Assembly (NCBI GenBank): GCA_036275695.1
Contig: DASUDI010000021.1
Coordinates: 1 to 64,000 of the forward strand
Source: Damh-18 sp036275695
Lineage (GTDB): Bacteria > Patescibacteriota > Minisyncoccia > Phycocordibacterales > UBA918
Length of the DNA stretch: 64,000 nt
Reading direction: 5' to 3'
Position 1 is the first letter of the stretch. Each line of letters opens with the position of its first letter. Below, one piece after another: positions 17,175-26,639 of this stretch. Under the pieces are notes generated by a model that ran no database searches, was not told where the DNA came from, and saw nothing but the letters and a program-made list of their open reading frames with translations. Made by a program: the position numbers and the translations under genes.

Positions 17175-17702
17175 TTACGTTGCGGAGAAGGTAGTTGCAA
17201 TTCCTTCAATTACCACATCATCGCTGAGGCTGAAAGTCATATCGCCACCATTGGTGAAGAATACAACCTGGTAGCGTGAACCTGCGGTAGTTCCACGAAT
17301 AAGTTCAATTGTTGTGGGTGTAAGCCCTGTTGTTGTGTCGAAACGAGCGGCTCCGAGGATATTACCTGCGGTGTCGTCATTAAACTCACGAACAACTACC
17401 CAACCCTTTTCTGTTGGAAGTGAAAGTGATTTAAGCGTAATTACACTACCTGCTGGTTGGTCATCGACAATTACTGAGCCCTCACCGACTTTAACGTTGG
17501 TATCACTTTTTACTGTGTCAGATTTCGCTTCTGGTTCCTGTGTACTCTTCACCTCTTCCGCTGACTGATCATCGCTATTTTCAGGCGCAGTCACATTTTC
17601 AGGTGATGATGAAAAGACCCATACAAGTAATCCTCCAATGAGAAGACCTGATACAAACGCAACAACTGTCTTTTGACTCTCCTGCTTCTCTACCTCTGTC
17701 AT
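17175..17702 (-). CDS. Single-pass membrane protein with a DUF7282-like outer domain
   Basis: The 175 residues have a short cytoplasmic N-terminus, one transmembrane helix (about 12-32), a Glu/Ser/Thr-rich linker (about 33-75) and a compact beta domain starting at DDQPAGSVITLKSL and continuing with KGWVVVREF and YQVVFFTNGGDMTFSL. The pattern fits the DUF7282 family as I recall it, seen in archaea and CPR. It is monocistronic: its own -10 box is upstream and a strong terminator downstream. The role is unknown; surface exposure is inferred. Confidence 0.7.
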   Translation of the reverse strand: MTEVEKQESQKTVVAFVSGLLIGGLLVWVFSSSPENVTAPENSDDQSAEEVKSTQEPEAKSDTVKSDTNVKVGEGSVIVDDQPAGSVITLKSLSLPTEKGWVVVREFNDDTAGNILGAARFDTTTGLTPTTIELIRGTTAGSRYQVVFFTNGGDMTFSLSDDVVIEGIATTFSAT

Positions 17703-17744
17703 ATGTATGAAATACTTACCTTATGTGCTTCTTATAACATTTTG

Positions 17745-17753
17745 ATTATATCA
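17745..17753 (-). promoter_or_regulatory. Extended -10 promoter (TGATATAAT)
   Basis: TGA directly precedes TATAAT, 42 nt before the ATG at 17702. This is one of few units here that should carry a real 5' leader. Confidence 0.5.
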
Positions 17754-17819
17754 CGCTAAAATATCCTTAAAATACAGGAACTACATTCGACGAGATATGC
17801 GGTTTTGTGTCAAAAACTA

Positions 17820-18647
17820 TTATTTTGAGCCACAAAGTGCTGATGCTTCACGGAGTACAGCATCAAACTTGGCATTTGACAAATGGAGTGTATGGAGCAG
17901 ATGTGGTTTCCGCACAATGTCAGCACAGAGGATGGTCCCCTGTTTCAAAAGTGTTTGTTTTTGGTTATTAGAAATGTGCGTCAAGACCGTAATGGGATAT
18001 AATCCGCTACGTTCAATTTTATCTCTGAGCGAGTTATGTTTAGGGTAATTCCAACTGAGTAGATTGATGCCGGCACACTCAGCATATTTTGTCGCCGCGA
18101 GCGTAAACTTTGTATTGGTGACAACATACAATGAGACAATGCCACACACATCATCCTTACACACTTGCAAGGATTGTAGATCAAGAAAACGAGCGTATGA
18201 ATACATTGCCACTTGAAGATCTGATTTTATGCCCGGTTGCGCGTGATATTTTGCTTCAGCAACGAAACTGTGCTCAGGAGAGTATCCTGCGACGTCAATT
18301 TCATGCACCGCACACTTCCCTTTTATCATGAGTCGCTGTTTCGTCTTGTATCCCTCGGATTGAAATACACGACCAAGATAGTCTTCAAAAGCAAATCCAC
18401 TTGGTCCCAGCGCAAAAATTGCACGTCTCATTGAGTATTTGGCCGCAACGGGATCCTCGCTATTTCGTAATAATTCAAATGCCCTTCGATAAATGTGCTG
18501 CGTGGTCATACCCTCCGTTAATTCAGATTCAATGGTATGAACAATATTTTGAACCTCGCTCTGACTCGCACCCGCACCACGAAGTGAAGAGATTAGTTTT
18601 TGTGGTCTAAAATCTTCAGTATTTCCATCTGCTTTGATTATTTTCAT
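17820..18647 (-). CDS. ATP-cone domain fused to a PD-(D/E)XK-like nuclease domain
   Basis: I chose the ATG at 18647 (275 residues). Residues 1-85 match the ATP-cone, the nucleotide-sensing module of ribonucleotide reductases and NrdR (KADGNTEDFRPQKLISSL, GMTTQHIYRRAFELL, AAKYSMRRAIFALGP). Residues 86-150 look like an Mrr-type restriction-endonuclease fold: EDYLGRVFQSEGY, then E116-x-D118 and E131-A-K133. A C-terminal region of about 110 residues is unassigned. A nucleotide-sensing nuclease is a plausible reading. No methyltransferase is nearby. The stop is at 17820, and the start lies 33 nt inside the mnmA frame boundary region. Confidence 0.78.
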   Translation of the reverse strand: MKIIKADGNTEDFRPQKLISSLRGAGASQSEVQNIVHTIESELTEGMTTQHIYRRAFELLRNSEDPVAAKYSMRRAIFALGPSGFAFEDYLGRVFQSEGYKTKQRLMIKGKCAVHEIDVAGYSPEHSFVAEAKYHAQPGIKSDLQVAMYSYARFLDLQSLQVCKDDVCGIVSLYVVTNTKFTLAATKYAECAGINLLSWNYPKHNSLRDKIERSGLYPITVLTHISNNQKQTLLKQGTILCADIVRKPHLLHTLHLSNAKFDAVLREASALCGSK

Positions 18648-18679
18648 GTTCACACAGTATAGCACGCACAAAGTGGAGG

Positions 18680-19765
18680 TCACATATTCTCAGTTTCAAT
18701 ACTGTCAATTATGCCACCACCAATACATTGCGTTTCTTTGTACCAGACACAGGACTGTCCTAGTGAAGGAAGTTCGACATGGTTGTTGGGTAATGTAACC
18801 CGAGCGGTGGTCTCTCCTGTGCGTGTGAGCGTGATAGGAAAAGGCTTTTGTCGGTATCGAAATTGAGCGGTGTATGAATTGGTATCAAGCTCACTAATAA
18901 AGTTACATTCAGTAAGTAGTACTACGGCGCCGTCGCGGAGATGTACCGGCGCAGTTCCTGCGGTAATGGTATTACGTTCTATGTCACGTGAAATGACATA
19001 GTGTGCACTTTCTGAGGCGCTCTGCGCGTGAATCCTAAAACCTTGTCGCTGCCCGAGTGTGTAAAAAAGCGCCCCATCGTGCGTACCTATAACATTTCCC
19101 TTTTCATCAACCACATCACCAGGTTGCACGTCAATGTAGTGTGAGAGAAAGTCTTTCATATCTATTTCACCCAGAAAGCAAACACCCTGACTGTCTCCCT
19201 TTTTGTGAGTTGCAAGACCTACGTGTTCAGCTTCACTGCGTACATGTTGCTTTACCGTATCACCGACCGGAAAGATCGTACGCTCAAGTTGTCCTTGCGT
19301 GAGTGTCCAAAGAAAATACGACTGATCTTTGTCTGTGTCTACACCACGGTGTAACTGAAAGGCACCCCCGTGTTCGATTACCCGCGCGTAGTGCCCTGTT
19401 GCAATTTTTGTAGCACCATATGAAGACGCAAAATCAAGAAACGTACCGAATTTCACATACTTGTTACACATAACGTCAGGATTAGGTGTCCTACCTTTGC
19501 GGTACTCATCAATCATATACATCGCAACAGCATCGCGATAATTTTCCACGGCGTCACAGGTATAAAATGGAATACCCAGGTGGGCGGCTACACGCATAGC
19601 GTCAAGTCGTTCTGCTTGCCAGGTACAACGAATAAAATCAGGTTGCCACGTCTTTATGAACACACCAATGACATTGTATCCAGCATTGAGAAGTCTTTGT
19701 GCTGCCACACTTGAATCAACTCCCCCTGAAAGTCCGACACACACCGTATCTTTTGCATTGCTCAT
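18680..19765 (-). CDS. mnmA: tRNA-specific 2-thiouridylase MnmA
   Basis: Inserts sulfur at C2 of the wobble uridine of tRNA-Lys/Glu/Gln. The 361 residues carry the ATP-pyrophosphatase P-loop SGGVDSS near residue 13, the first catalytic cysteine Cys100 (NPDVMCN) and the second Cys196 (DSQGVCFLGE), followed by the adaptor and beta-barrel domains. The sulfur relay partners IscS/TusA are not in this window. It is 26 nt after mltG. Confidence 0.97.
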   Translation of the reverse strand: MSNAKDTVCVGLSGGVDSSVAAQRLLNAGYNVIGVFIKTWQPDFIRCTWQAERLDAMRVAAHLGIPFYTCDAVENYRDAVAMYMIDEYRKGRTPNPDVMCNKYVKFGTFLDFASSYGATKIATGHYARVIEHGGAFQLHRGVDTDKDQSYFLWTLTQGQLERTIFPVGDTVKQHVRSEAEHVGLATHKKGDSQGVCFLGEIDMKDFLSHYIDVQPGDVVDEKGNVIGTHDGALFYTLGQRQGFRIHAQSASESAHYVISRDIERNTITAGTAPVHLRDGAVVLLTECNFISELDTNSYTAQFRYRQKPFPITLTRTGETTARVTLPNNHVELPSLGQSCVWYKETQCIGGGIIDSIETENM

Positions 19766-19791
19766 GCGCGCATCATAAATGATAAAAAGCC

Positions 19792-20781
19792 TTACTTCAA
19801 GTATAATTTTTTATTACGCACATGTTCTTCAAATGTCTTTGCGTAATAAAAATACCCATCGTCTCCCGTGAGGTAGAAGTAATCATCACTTTTTATGGGA
19901 TTGAGTGTGGCGTCAATTGCCATGATACCAGGATTTGCAATGGGTGTGGGTGGAAGTCCTTTGTATAGGTACGTATTGTACGGTGAATCGACCGCAAGAT
20001 CATCGATGGTAAGTTCCGCACTTGTCTTTTTGAGAAAGTAGGTAAGTGTCGCGTCAACTTGTAGTGGCATGTTTGCGTTGAGGCGGTTGTGGAGTATTCC
20101 CGAGACCCTACGCATAGACGTCTCATCATTTGCTTCTCGTTCGAGAATTGACGCAAAGGTGAGCACCTCGTGTGTCGTGAGTCCTGATGATGCGATTTGT
20201 TCACGTAGTGGGATAAGTGCCTCATGCATGGTATCAGTGAGTATTTTCAAGATATCTGTAACGCTCATAGTGTTCGCAATGTAGTATGTGTCTGGAAAGA
20301 GATATCCTTCATACTCTGCGTGGTCGATTGTATCGAAAGTTCCATGATAGCCTTCTGGAAAATACTTTTGAATGTCTTGCACGCTGAAACCCTCCGGGAG
20401 TGTGAGTATGAGGCTTGGTGTGTAGTACTCGCCCGCTATAAGCGCCCGCGCGACACGATATGATGAAATTGGATGCGTAAAAATATAATTTCCTGCTTGA
20501 ACATGAATATCACGCGCATGTAATCGGAGTTGGAATCTGAGAAGTAGCGGTGAGCGTATAATTTTTTTCTCGGCAAGAATATGAGCAACCTCCCGTTGTG
20601 ACGCGCCCTCAGGAATTTCTATGGAAATGTGCGTGGGGAACTCCCGAGGTGATGTATTAGTGCTCCTAAGTATAAGCAAGCATACCGTTATAATGAGTAC
20701 AAAAAAAAGAACACCCGCGAAAATTTTTTTACGTGAGGGAATTTTATGATGCTGTTGCAAAAAATCAGTATGTAACTCCAT
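19792..20781 (-). CDS. mltG: Endolytic murein transglycosylase MltG
   Basis: Cleaves nascent peptidoglycan strands in the membrane. The 329 residues have one N-terminal membrane helix (about 20-40), a LysM-like segment, and the YceG catalytic domain with ASILEREA (catalytic Glu about residue 214), ILHNRLNANMPLQVDATLTYFL, and SPYNTYLYKGLPPTPIANPG. It begins 2 nt after the DUF8128-like gene. Together with ddl at 40673, it shows that the cell makes a murein wall. Confidence 0.95.
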   Translation of the reverse strand: MELHTDFLQQHHKIPSRKKIFAGVLFFVLIITVCLLILRSTNTSPREFPTHISIEIPEGASQREVAHILAEKKIIRSPLLLRFQLRLHARDIHVQAGNYIFTHPISSYRVARALIAGEYYTPSLILTLPEGFSVQDIQKYFPEGYHGTFDTIDHAEYEGYLFPDTYYIANTMSVTDILKILTDTMHEALIPLREQIASSGLTTHEVLTFASILEREANDETSMRRVSGILHNRLNANMPLQVDATLTYFLKKTSAELTIDDLAVDSPYNTYLYKGLPPTPIANPGIMAIDATLNPIKSDDYFYLTGDDGYFYYAKTFEEHVRNKKLYLK

Positions 20782-20783
20782 AG

Positions 20784-22103
20784 TTAGCCAACGGGAAGAT
20801 TTGAGGGTGCTTCTGATCGTTTTGAAGGAATGCGATTAAGTGTTGGTGTGGTGACTACCTTTCCAGGAAAATGAAAGATGGTTGCAAGCTCTTCGGTAGT
20901 AAGTACTTTTTTGGTGTCTGCTCCACTATAATTTTCGTACGCTCGTCGTTTGTGTCGATCGAGTTCTTCCTCCTTCCATTTTAAGGAATTTCGCTCACCT
21001 CTATCTTGCCACCACTTCCAATCAACGCCTGAGCGCCACCGCACCCCAATGGCATTACGGTTGAGGTCATCGTATGTGCGCCACATGGTATTCATCGCGC
21101 CAATTCTCTCTCCAGGTTGAAAGTTTTCTTTTTGAGCGAGATAAATACCGCGAATCGCTGTATTGAAAGCTGGCTTCGCAAGACTCCGCTCTATTGCTTT
21201 TACGGTGTCACGTTCTGTGTCGGTGAGTAACTGCATTGCATTTCCCTTTGTCTCCGCGCCAGCACGCTTGACTGCGTTTTCGATAATTTTTTTAATTTCA
21301 TCACGCGCGGGCCCGGTCCAATCAGATGTTTTATGGAGCGATCCTTCTTTAAACGTCATGGCACGATTTGCGTCAATGAGTATCTGAATCCACATGTACT
21401 CGCCCTGACCTATTGATCCAAGGGTCTCAAGGACTGTGGCAATTGGATCAACCTTCTCTTCCTCCTTCGGCATATCCTTGAGTCCGTAATCAATGTATGT
21501 CTTGATAGGATACGCGTCCGCTTTTTTAAGACCATAATGAAATACCATCATAGAGTATTTTTTAGGATTCCACGGTATCTCTGCGGTATAATCAATATCG
21601 AGCTCGTATACCTCTATACCAGGATATTGTGCATATAGTTGTGTCTCGATAAGATTTTTAAATTTCTTTTTTGGTGTATTAATATAAAATGAAACTTCAC
21701 CATGACGCGAGACTATTTCCAGACCATACGTTGGAGGTTTTTTTCCATCAATATACGTTTCTATATGATTATCAGGACCTGCAGTCTGATGCATTTGAAC
21801 GAGCACAAGTTCCATCGCTTCTGGTGATTTAAGAATTTCTTGTGGTAGTCGAATTTCAAGAGTGGTGCGACCTTGCGCCCAGTCAAATTCTTTTCGTACG
21901 TAATCAAGCCATGCCTCAAAAAAAAGAAAAAAAAGTGTAAAAGGGAGCCATACAGGGGCGGTGGCGACAATAAATCCGAGTGACTCAGTGGGGACATCAA
22001 TAAAATTTACAAATACAAATACCATTAGGAGAATACCAAAAAGCGCAAGTATGTATTTACTGTCTATGCCAAACCCCTCAAAAAATTTTAGAAATGCGTC
22101 CAT
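20784..22103 (-). CDS. DUF8128-like membrane protein
   Basis: The 439 residues start with two to three hydrophobic helices (about 17-35, 43-70), followed by a soluble region with TTLEIRLPQEILKSPEAMELVLVQMHQT. In other CPR genomes I recall a similar region in front of HerA/VirB4/TraG-type ATPases and as DUF8128. No ATPase domain is attached here, and none is next to it. Residues from 340 on are rich in Arg, Lys and Trp (WRSGVDWKWWQDRGERNS). A role in conjugation-like transfer or an envelope complex would be speculation. Confidence 0.6.
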   Translation of the reverse strand: MDAFLKFFEGFGIDSKYILALFGILLMVFVFVNFIDVPTESLGFIVATAPVWLPFTLFFLFFEAWLDYVRKEFDWAQGRTTLEIRLPQEILKSPEAMELVLVQMHQTAGPDNHIETYIDGKKPPTYGLEIVSRHGEVSFYINTPKKKFKNLIETQLYAQYPGIEVYELDIDYTAEIPWNPKKYSMMVFHYGLKKADAYPIKTYIDYGLKDMPKEEEKVDPIATVLETLGSIGQGEYMWIQILIDANRAMTFKEGSLHKTSDWTGPARDEIKKIIENAVKRAGAETKGNAMQLLTDTERDTVKAIERSLAKPAFNTAIRGIYLAQKENFQPGERIGAMNTMWRTYDDLNRNAIGVRWRSGVDWKWWQDRGERNSLKWKEEELDRHKRRAYENYSGADTKKVLTTEELATIFHFPGKVVTTPTLNRIPSKRSEAPSNLPVG

Positions 22104-22109
22104 GTCTTT

Positions 22110-22115
22110 ATTTTA
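22110..22115 (-). promoter_or_regulatory. -10 box TAAAAT before the DUF8128-like gene
   Basis: TAAAAT ends 6 nt before the ATG at 22103, between this gene and the terminator of the preceding unit. Confidence 0.4.
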
Positions 22116-22119
22116 CTAG

Positions 22120-22156
22120 AAACCCCCAGAAAAACCGAAGGTTTTTCTGGGGGTTT
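22120..22156 (-). terminator. Strong intrinsic terminator after the sigma-like gene
   Basis: A 17-bp perfect stem (22120-22136 with 22140-22156), loop GAA, with A/T-rich flanks. It lies 18 nt past the stop at 22174. Confidence 0.85.
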
Positions 22157-22173
22157 CTCTGATATAGATGCAT

Positions 22174-23211
22174 CTACGCAACAAGGATGTAGTTACCATC
22201 TGGTAACCTCTTAAAGAGAGTTGTGTCTTGAAGGTTTACAATAATAGTGTTGTCCTTAACGTAACGTTCGCGGCGCACTTTATCAATAATCTCCTCACGT
22301 GTCAGTGGCCCATGAGTTTGGAGCACATCGCGAAGTACGTCTTTTACAACTCCCGCAGAGTACCCCCATTCTGTGAGCGCGTATAAACCTCTTCCCACAA
22401 GCACAAATCGCTCATCTTTGATGAGTTCATTATGAGTAGTAGCAACGTGTGCCTTTTTTTCAAAAAGTGATTTGATTGAGTCCGCAACTTCCTTAAAGTG
22501 CATGGGTGAACCATGACGTTTTACCGCGAGATACGCATAGTCTCTGATACCTTTCGCACGTACATTAGGACTCGATGCGTGACCCCACTCACCAAGCGGA
22601 TTTTTATCAATTTGTTTAGAAATGCTGAGCCATCGCTTAAATATTGCTTCATCGCGATAGCACTCCTCAACCTCTCCAAGCTCGTGCTTCAATCGCGCAA
22701 TAATCTCTTCTTCTGTTATGAGGTCATCTTCACTAAGTGAGTCAAAAATATTTTTGAGCGCTTTCTCTACGGTGCCAGAGAGCTTTTGTTCCAAGCACCA
22801 TCGATAGTTAAACGAGCTGTCTTCCTTGATGCGACGAAATGGCTCACCAACCATAAGAATGAAAAAAAGATGATTTCGTAGTGAAGAATCTTTCGTAAGT
22901 TCGTCAAAAAGCGCTTTCTCATTTACTACGCCTCCAAGCTGTTGAATTGCGTCCTTGAGTTCCTCAAACGTATGAGTAAACTCGCGGTATACCGATGACT
23001 TCTGAATAGACTGAATACCGTAATTTTCGATCTGACGCACTCGCTCACGGGTGATGCCATATATCTTTCCAATTGCTTCAAGTGTTTGTGATTCAGAGTT
23101 GGCGCCAAGTCCGTACCTCTTTTCGAGAACATCTCGCGCTCTGTCGGGAAGAACAGAAAGAAGTTTCTTCGTCACCTGTTTTGGTTTGAATGTGATCATA
23201 AATTCTTTCAT
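22174..23211 (-). CDS. Sigma-region-4-like/HARE-HTH regulator
   Basis: I chose the ATG at 23211 (345 residues, MKEFMITFKPKQ); the in-frame TTG at 23253 is part of the -35 box. Residues 10-75 resemble sigma-70 region 4: LPDRARDVLEKRYGL, then TLEAIGKIYGITRERVRQIE, the helix-turn-helix that reads the -35 element. No region 2 is present, so it is not a complete sigma factor. The C-terminal half contains a HARE-HTH-like winged helix (AVKRHGSPMHFKEVADSI, RFVLVGRGLYALTEWGY). It resembles the RpoE/delta-type HARE-HTH proteins that touch RNA polymerase. The target is unknown. Confidence 0.8.
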   Translation of the reverse strand: MKEFMITFKPKQVTKKLLSVLPDRARDVLEKRYGLGANSESQTLEAIGKIYGITRERVRQIENYGIQSIQKSSVYREFTHTFEELKDAIQQLGGVVNEKALFDELTKDSSLRNHLFFILMVGEPFRRIKEDSSFNYRWCLEQKLSGTVEKALKNIFDSLSEDDLITEEEIIARLKHELGEVEECYRDEAIFKRWLSISKQIDKNPLGEWGHASSPNVRAKGIRDYAYLAVKRHGSPMHFKEVADSIKSLFEKKAHVATTHNELIKDERFVLVGRGLYALTEWGYSAGVVKDVLRDVLQTHGPLTREEIIDKVRRERYVKDNTIIVNLQDTTLFKRLPDGNYILVA

Positions 23212-23224
23212 CAAAATATCCATC

Positions 23225-23253
23225 TTTTTATCACAGTATTTTTCTGTCGTCAA
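23225..23253 (-). promoter_or_regulatory. Promoter of the sigma-like gene
   Basis: TTGACG (23248-23253), 17-nt spacer, TAAAAA (23225-23230), 13 nt to the ATG at 23211. The overlap with longer possible starts supports the shorter protein. Confidence 0.6.
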
Positions 23254-23284
23254 GTTTTTAATAACTCAGTCAGATTGTACCAGT

Positions 23285-25672
23285 CTACTGGACAATGATA
23301 TTGATAATTTTGTTAGGGACAAAAACTACGCGCCTCACCTCACCGGTAAGGCGAGAATTTAAAAGCGAATCTTGCGTTACTGTGGCAAAAACAACCTCTT
23401 CTGGTGCGTCAGTATCTACCTCAACAGTTCCACGCATTTTACCGTTGATTTGGACACCGATAGTGGTCCTTTTTGTGATGATTTTTGTAACGTCTGCAAC
23501 TGGTAGTAATTCGTTATGAATTGATGTTATATTTCCTTCATTGCTCCACAGTTCCTCTGCTAGGTGAGGGGCAAATGGCGCGAGCATGCGAAGGAATGTT
23601 TGATATGAATCATGACTTAATCCATGTTGTTCCGCGTGATTTACAAAAATCATAAGTGCACTGATTGCGGTATTAAATTTATAAAGCATGATGTCACTCG
23701 TTACCTTCTGAATTGTTTTTTGAAGCAACTGCGTTGTTTCAGTGTTCTCCTGAGTACTTATTTTGTGTTCATGTAATCCGTTTACACGCTCAAGAAAGCG
23801 TCTGATGCCCGCTATACCACCCACATCCCACGGATAACTTCCTGGCTCCCCGTAGGGACCCATGAACGCAAGAAACATTTTGACCGTATCCGCACCAAGG
23901 AGAGTAACCTGCGCGTCGGGATCGATAACATTTCCTTTTGATTTACTCATTTTATTACCATCAGGACCTAACACAAGACCACGGTTCACGCGCTTGCGGT
24001 ACGGCTCCGTTTCAGCAACTAATCCAAGTGAGTAAAGTGCCTTATGCCAAAATCGTGAATACAAAAGGTGCATGGTGGTATGCTCAGATCCACCAAAGTA
24101 GACATCAATCGGTAGCCACGCATCCTGATTTTCTTGTGTGCAGAACGTTTCATTGTTATGGGTGTCAAGATAGCGCAGGTAGTACCACGAAGAATCAACA
24201 AAAGTATCCATAGTTTCAACCTCAGGCGTCCATCCCTCGCCGAATATGCGTTCAGTGCGTTCCTTTAATTCTGAACTTTTCGCAAGTGGTGGTTCGCCTG
24301 TGGGGGTGAAATCAACATCAGTGGGCAAATGCCATGGAAGATGCTCGCGAGGAATCGAGTGAGGTACTCCCTCGGGGCTATATACAATGGGTATCGGCAC
24401 ACCCCAATACCGTTGGCGACCAATTGACCAGTCGCGAAGACGATAGGTGTTTGTAAGTCTTCCTCCCACGTGCTCAGCTATTGCTTTTTTTGCTTGCTCT
24501 GAATGCATGCCGTCATAGGGGCCTGAATTTTTGAGCACGCCCACACGAGTTGTGGGTAATTCGTCAATAGTTTCAGAGTCAATTACTGAAATGATGTTAA
24601 TGTTATATTTTTTAGCAAAAGCGAAATCACGTTCATCGTGCGCAGGGACTGCCATGATGGCACCGGTGCCATATGCTTTAAGTACGTAGTCTGCGATGTA
24701 TACGGGTATCGACTCTCCATTTGCGGGGTTTACTGCGGTTATTCCAATGAGACACACTCCTGTCTTTTCTTTTTCATTTTTGGTTCGAGTAACATCATCC
24801 TTTGTGGCAGTCGCGCGTATATACGCATCGACCGCATCCCAGTTTTTAATGCTTGCTTTATGCTTCTGTACAAGGTCATGTTCGGGTGCGAGAACGAGAT
24901 ACGTTGTACCGTAGAGTGTGTCGGGACGAGTGGTAAATACGGTTACACTGTCTCCTGTAGAAAGTGGAAAATCTATTTCCGCGCCTCTGCTTCTCCCAAT
25001 CCACTGACGCTGTGCTTCCTTGATATATTCAGGCCATTCGGTGAGTGTGTCGAGATCATCAATGAGCGCATCAGCAAATTGCGTAATGCGAAGCATCCAT
25101 TGAGGCATCTCCTTTCGAATAATTTCATCACCTGAACGTTCACATAACCCATTATGGACTTGTTCGTTGGCAATAACGGTATTGCATCCAGGACACCAAT
25201 TTACCATTGCCGTACCCCGATACGCAATGTCATTTTCAAAAAATTGCGTAAACATCCACTGTGTCCATTTATAATACTCTGGATCAGTTGATTGTGTGGT
25301 TTTATCCCATGAAAATGAGTTACCCATGCTCTCCAACTGTTTAGTCATGTAGGTGATGTTTTCAGTAGTCCATATATCAGGATTCTTACCATGTTTTATC
25401 GCTGCGTTTTCCGCAGGAAGTCCAAACGCGTCAAAGCCAATGGGAAAAAGAACTTGTTTCCCCTTCATGCGTGCAGCGCGCGCATAAATATCTACCACCG
25501 CAAACGCATGCCAGTGACCTATATGAAGATTTCCAGATGGGTATGGCCACTCGACAAGTATATATTCTTTCTCCCTTTTTTTGTCGCGAGTACCAACGTC
25601 ATAGATTCTTTGCTCCTTCCATTGTTTCTGCCATTTCTGTTCAATGGAAATGTGGTCGAACTTCTTGTGCAT
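23285..25672 (-). CDS. leuS: Leucine-tRNA ligase
   Basis: Class I synthetase of 795 residues. The HIGH motif is in PYPSGNLHIGHWH (about residues 45-57), the CP1 editing domain includes AYGTGAIMAVPAHDERD, and the catalytic loop is KMSKSKGNV in the C-terminal third. A zinc-type motif CPGCNTVIANEQV is also present. The C-terminal domain ends in VRRVVFVPNKIINIIVQ. The length is slightly below E. coli (860). It is expressed from a short intergenic region; I see no clear promoter hexamers. Confidence 0.97.
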   Translation of the reverse strand: MHKKFDHISIEQKWQKQWKEQRIYDVGTRDKKREKEYILVEWPYPSGNLHIGHWHAFAVVDIYARAARMKGKQVLFPIGFDAFGLPAENAAIKHGKNPDIWTTENITYMTKQLESMGNSFSWDKTTQSTDPEYYKWTQWMFTQFFENDIAYRGTAMVNWCPGCNTVIANEQVHNGLCERSGDEIIRKEMPQWMLRITQFADALIDDLDTLTEWPEYIKEAQRQWIGRSRGAEIDFPLSTGDSVTVFTTRPDTLYGTTYLVLAPEHDLVQKHKASIKNWDAVDAYIRATATKDDVTRTKNEKEKTGVCLIGITAVNPANGESIPVYIADYVLKAYGTGAIMAVPAHDERDFAFAKKYNINIISVIDSETIDELPTTRVGVLKNSGPYDGMHSEQAKKAIAEHVGGRLTNTYRLRDWSIGRQRYWGVPIPIVYSPEGVPHSIPREHLPWHLPTDVDFTPTGEPPLAKSSELKERTERIFGEGWTPEVETMDTFVDSSWYYLRYLDTHNNETFCTQENQDAWLPIDVYFGGSEHTTMHLLYSRFWHKALYSLGLVAETEPYRKRVNRGLVLGPDGNKMSKSKGNVIDPDAQVTLLGADTVKMFLAFMGPYGEPGSYPWDVGGIAGIRRFLERVNGLHEHKISTQENTETTQLLQKTIQKVTSDIMLYKFNTAISALMIFVNHAEQHGLSHDSYQTFLRMLAPFAPHLAEELWSNEGNITSIHNELLPVADVTKIITKRTTIGVQINGKMRGTVEVDTDAPEEVVFATVTQDSLLNSRLTGEVRRVVFVPNKIINIIVQ

Positions 25673-25726
25673 ACTAAATAACGCTTAAAATAAAGATAAT
25701 TTTGTAAAATACTACACTGTAATGAC

Positions 25727-26632
25727 TTATTTTAGAATAGAAGTATCGGTAATTACGCGAGTGTAGCACCAGTCACCACTGCCGTGTTCCCAGGTAATTG
25801 GCCTGCTCAGCGAATCAAGTGGCGTTGAATAGTTTATGTATTCTTCACCAAGTTTTGATGATGTGTAGAATTGAGCGCAAAGTTTATAGGTACTTTCATC
25901 TACTACGTCATATGTATATGGTGTACGTGTCTTCGGTGCGTGCGGTACTTCGATACCCACAAAAGTCGCTTCTAGATTAGTGGGAAGTGTTTTGTTTGTG
26001 TAGTAGTAGACTTCTATCTGTGATTGTATAATTATGAGATCTTGCACTTGTTTATCATCGAGCCGCATCTCACGAACTTCCGCAGGTCCTTCCATATTTG
26101 TATAGCCGAAAATAATAGATGCGATAACAAATATCGATGCCATGATGCCATATTTTTGTGAATCACGTTCATGTGTCTGCCAGTATCCGCGCACATCAAA
26201 AATGTAGTAGGTAAATGCACTCCCCACAACCGCGAGAAATACACACGCTTTAAGGATAAAGCGCACAGTGAGTTCACCATTGAGAAAAGTGTTTATAATC
26301 ATAACAAGATCACCAAGCAATACCCCGCCACCAATAAGCAACGATAAGTACATGAGCCAGCGAGTGAGTGAAAGATATGAGCCATCATGTACTCGTCGTG
26401 CACGATTTACAAGTTTCGTAAGTGAAACATACGTTGGGAAGAAAACTATGAGCATCGCAATAGCAACACGTATATTTGACGCTGCGCTCTCATACTCCCA
26501 ATAAGCATTTACCTCATCTGGGTAGATAATGGTTATAGTGCCCAAAAAGAGCATAATGAGCGCAGTGAGCGACACGTAAAGCGAGATGAGAGCGCCTAAC
26601 TGGATCGCGAAGTTCTTTGCATTGTGTTCCAT
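25727..26632 (-). CDS. DUF5671-type membrane protein
   Basis: I chose the ATG at 26632 (301 residues, MEHNAKNFAIQLGALISLYV). It has five hydrophobic helices in the first 185 residues, then a soluble outer domain (about 190-301) with two cysteines (KLCAQFY, GDWCYTRV). The beginning matches the DUF5671 family known mainly from CPR bacteria. The C-terminal part resembles the end of type II pseudopilin-like proteins (YYTNKTLPTNLEATFV, YTYDVVDESTYKLCAQF). Its function is unknown. It is divergently arranged with the DUF3467 gene. Confidence 0.75.
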   Translation of the reverse strand: MEHNAKNFAIQLGALISLYVSLTALIMLFLGTITIIYPDEVNAYWEYESAASNIRVAIAMLIVFFPTYVSLTKLVNRARRVHDGSYLSLTRWLMYLSLLIGGGVLLGDLVMIINTFLNGELTVRFILKACVFLAVVGSAFTYYIFDVRGYWQTHERDSQKYGIMASIFVIASIIFGYTNMEGPAEVREMRLDDKQVQDLIIIQSQIEVYYYTNKTLPTNLEATFVGIEVPHAPKTRTPYTYDVVDESTYKLCAQFYTSSKLGEEYINYSTPLDSLSRPITWEHGSGDWCYTRVITDTSILK

Positions 26633-26639
26633 GTATTGT

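Noticed and set aside
24638..25135. 165-residue plus-strand frame antisense to leuS
   Set aside because: Fully covered by leuS, whose catalytic and editing motifs are intact; the product has no recognisable features.
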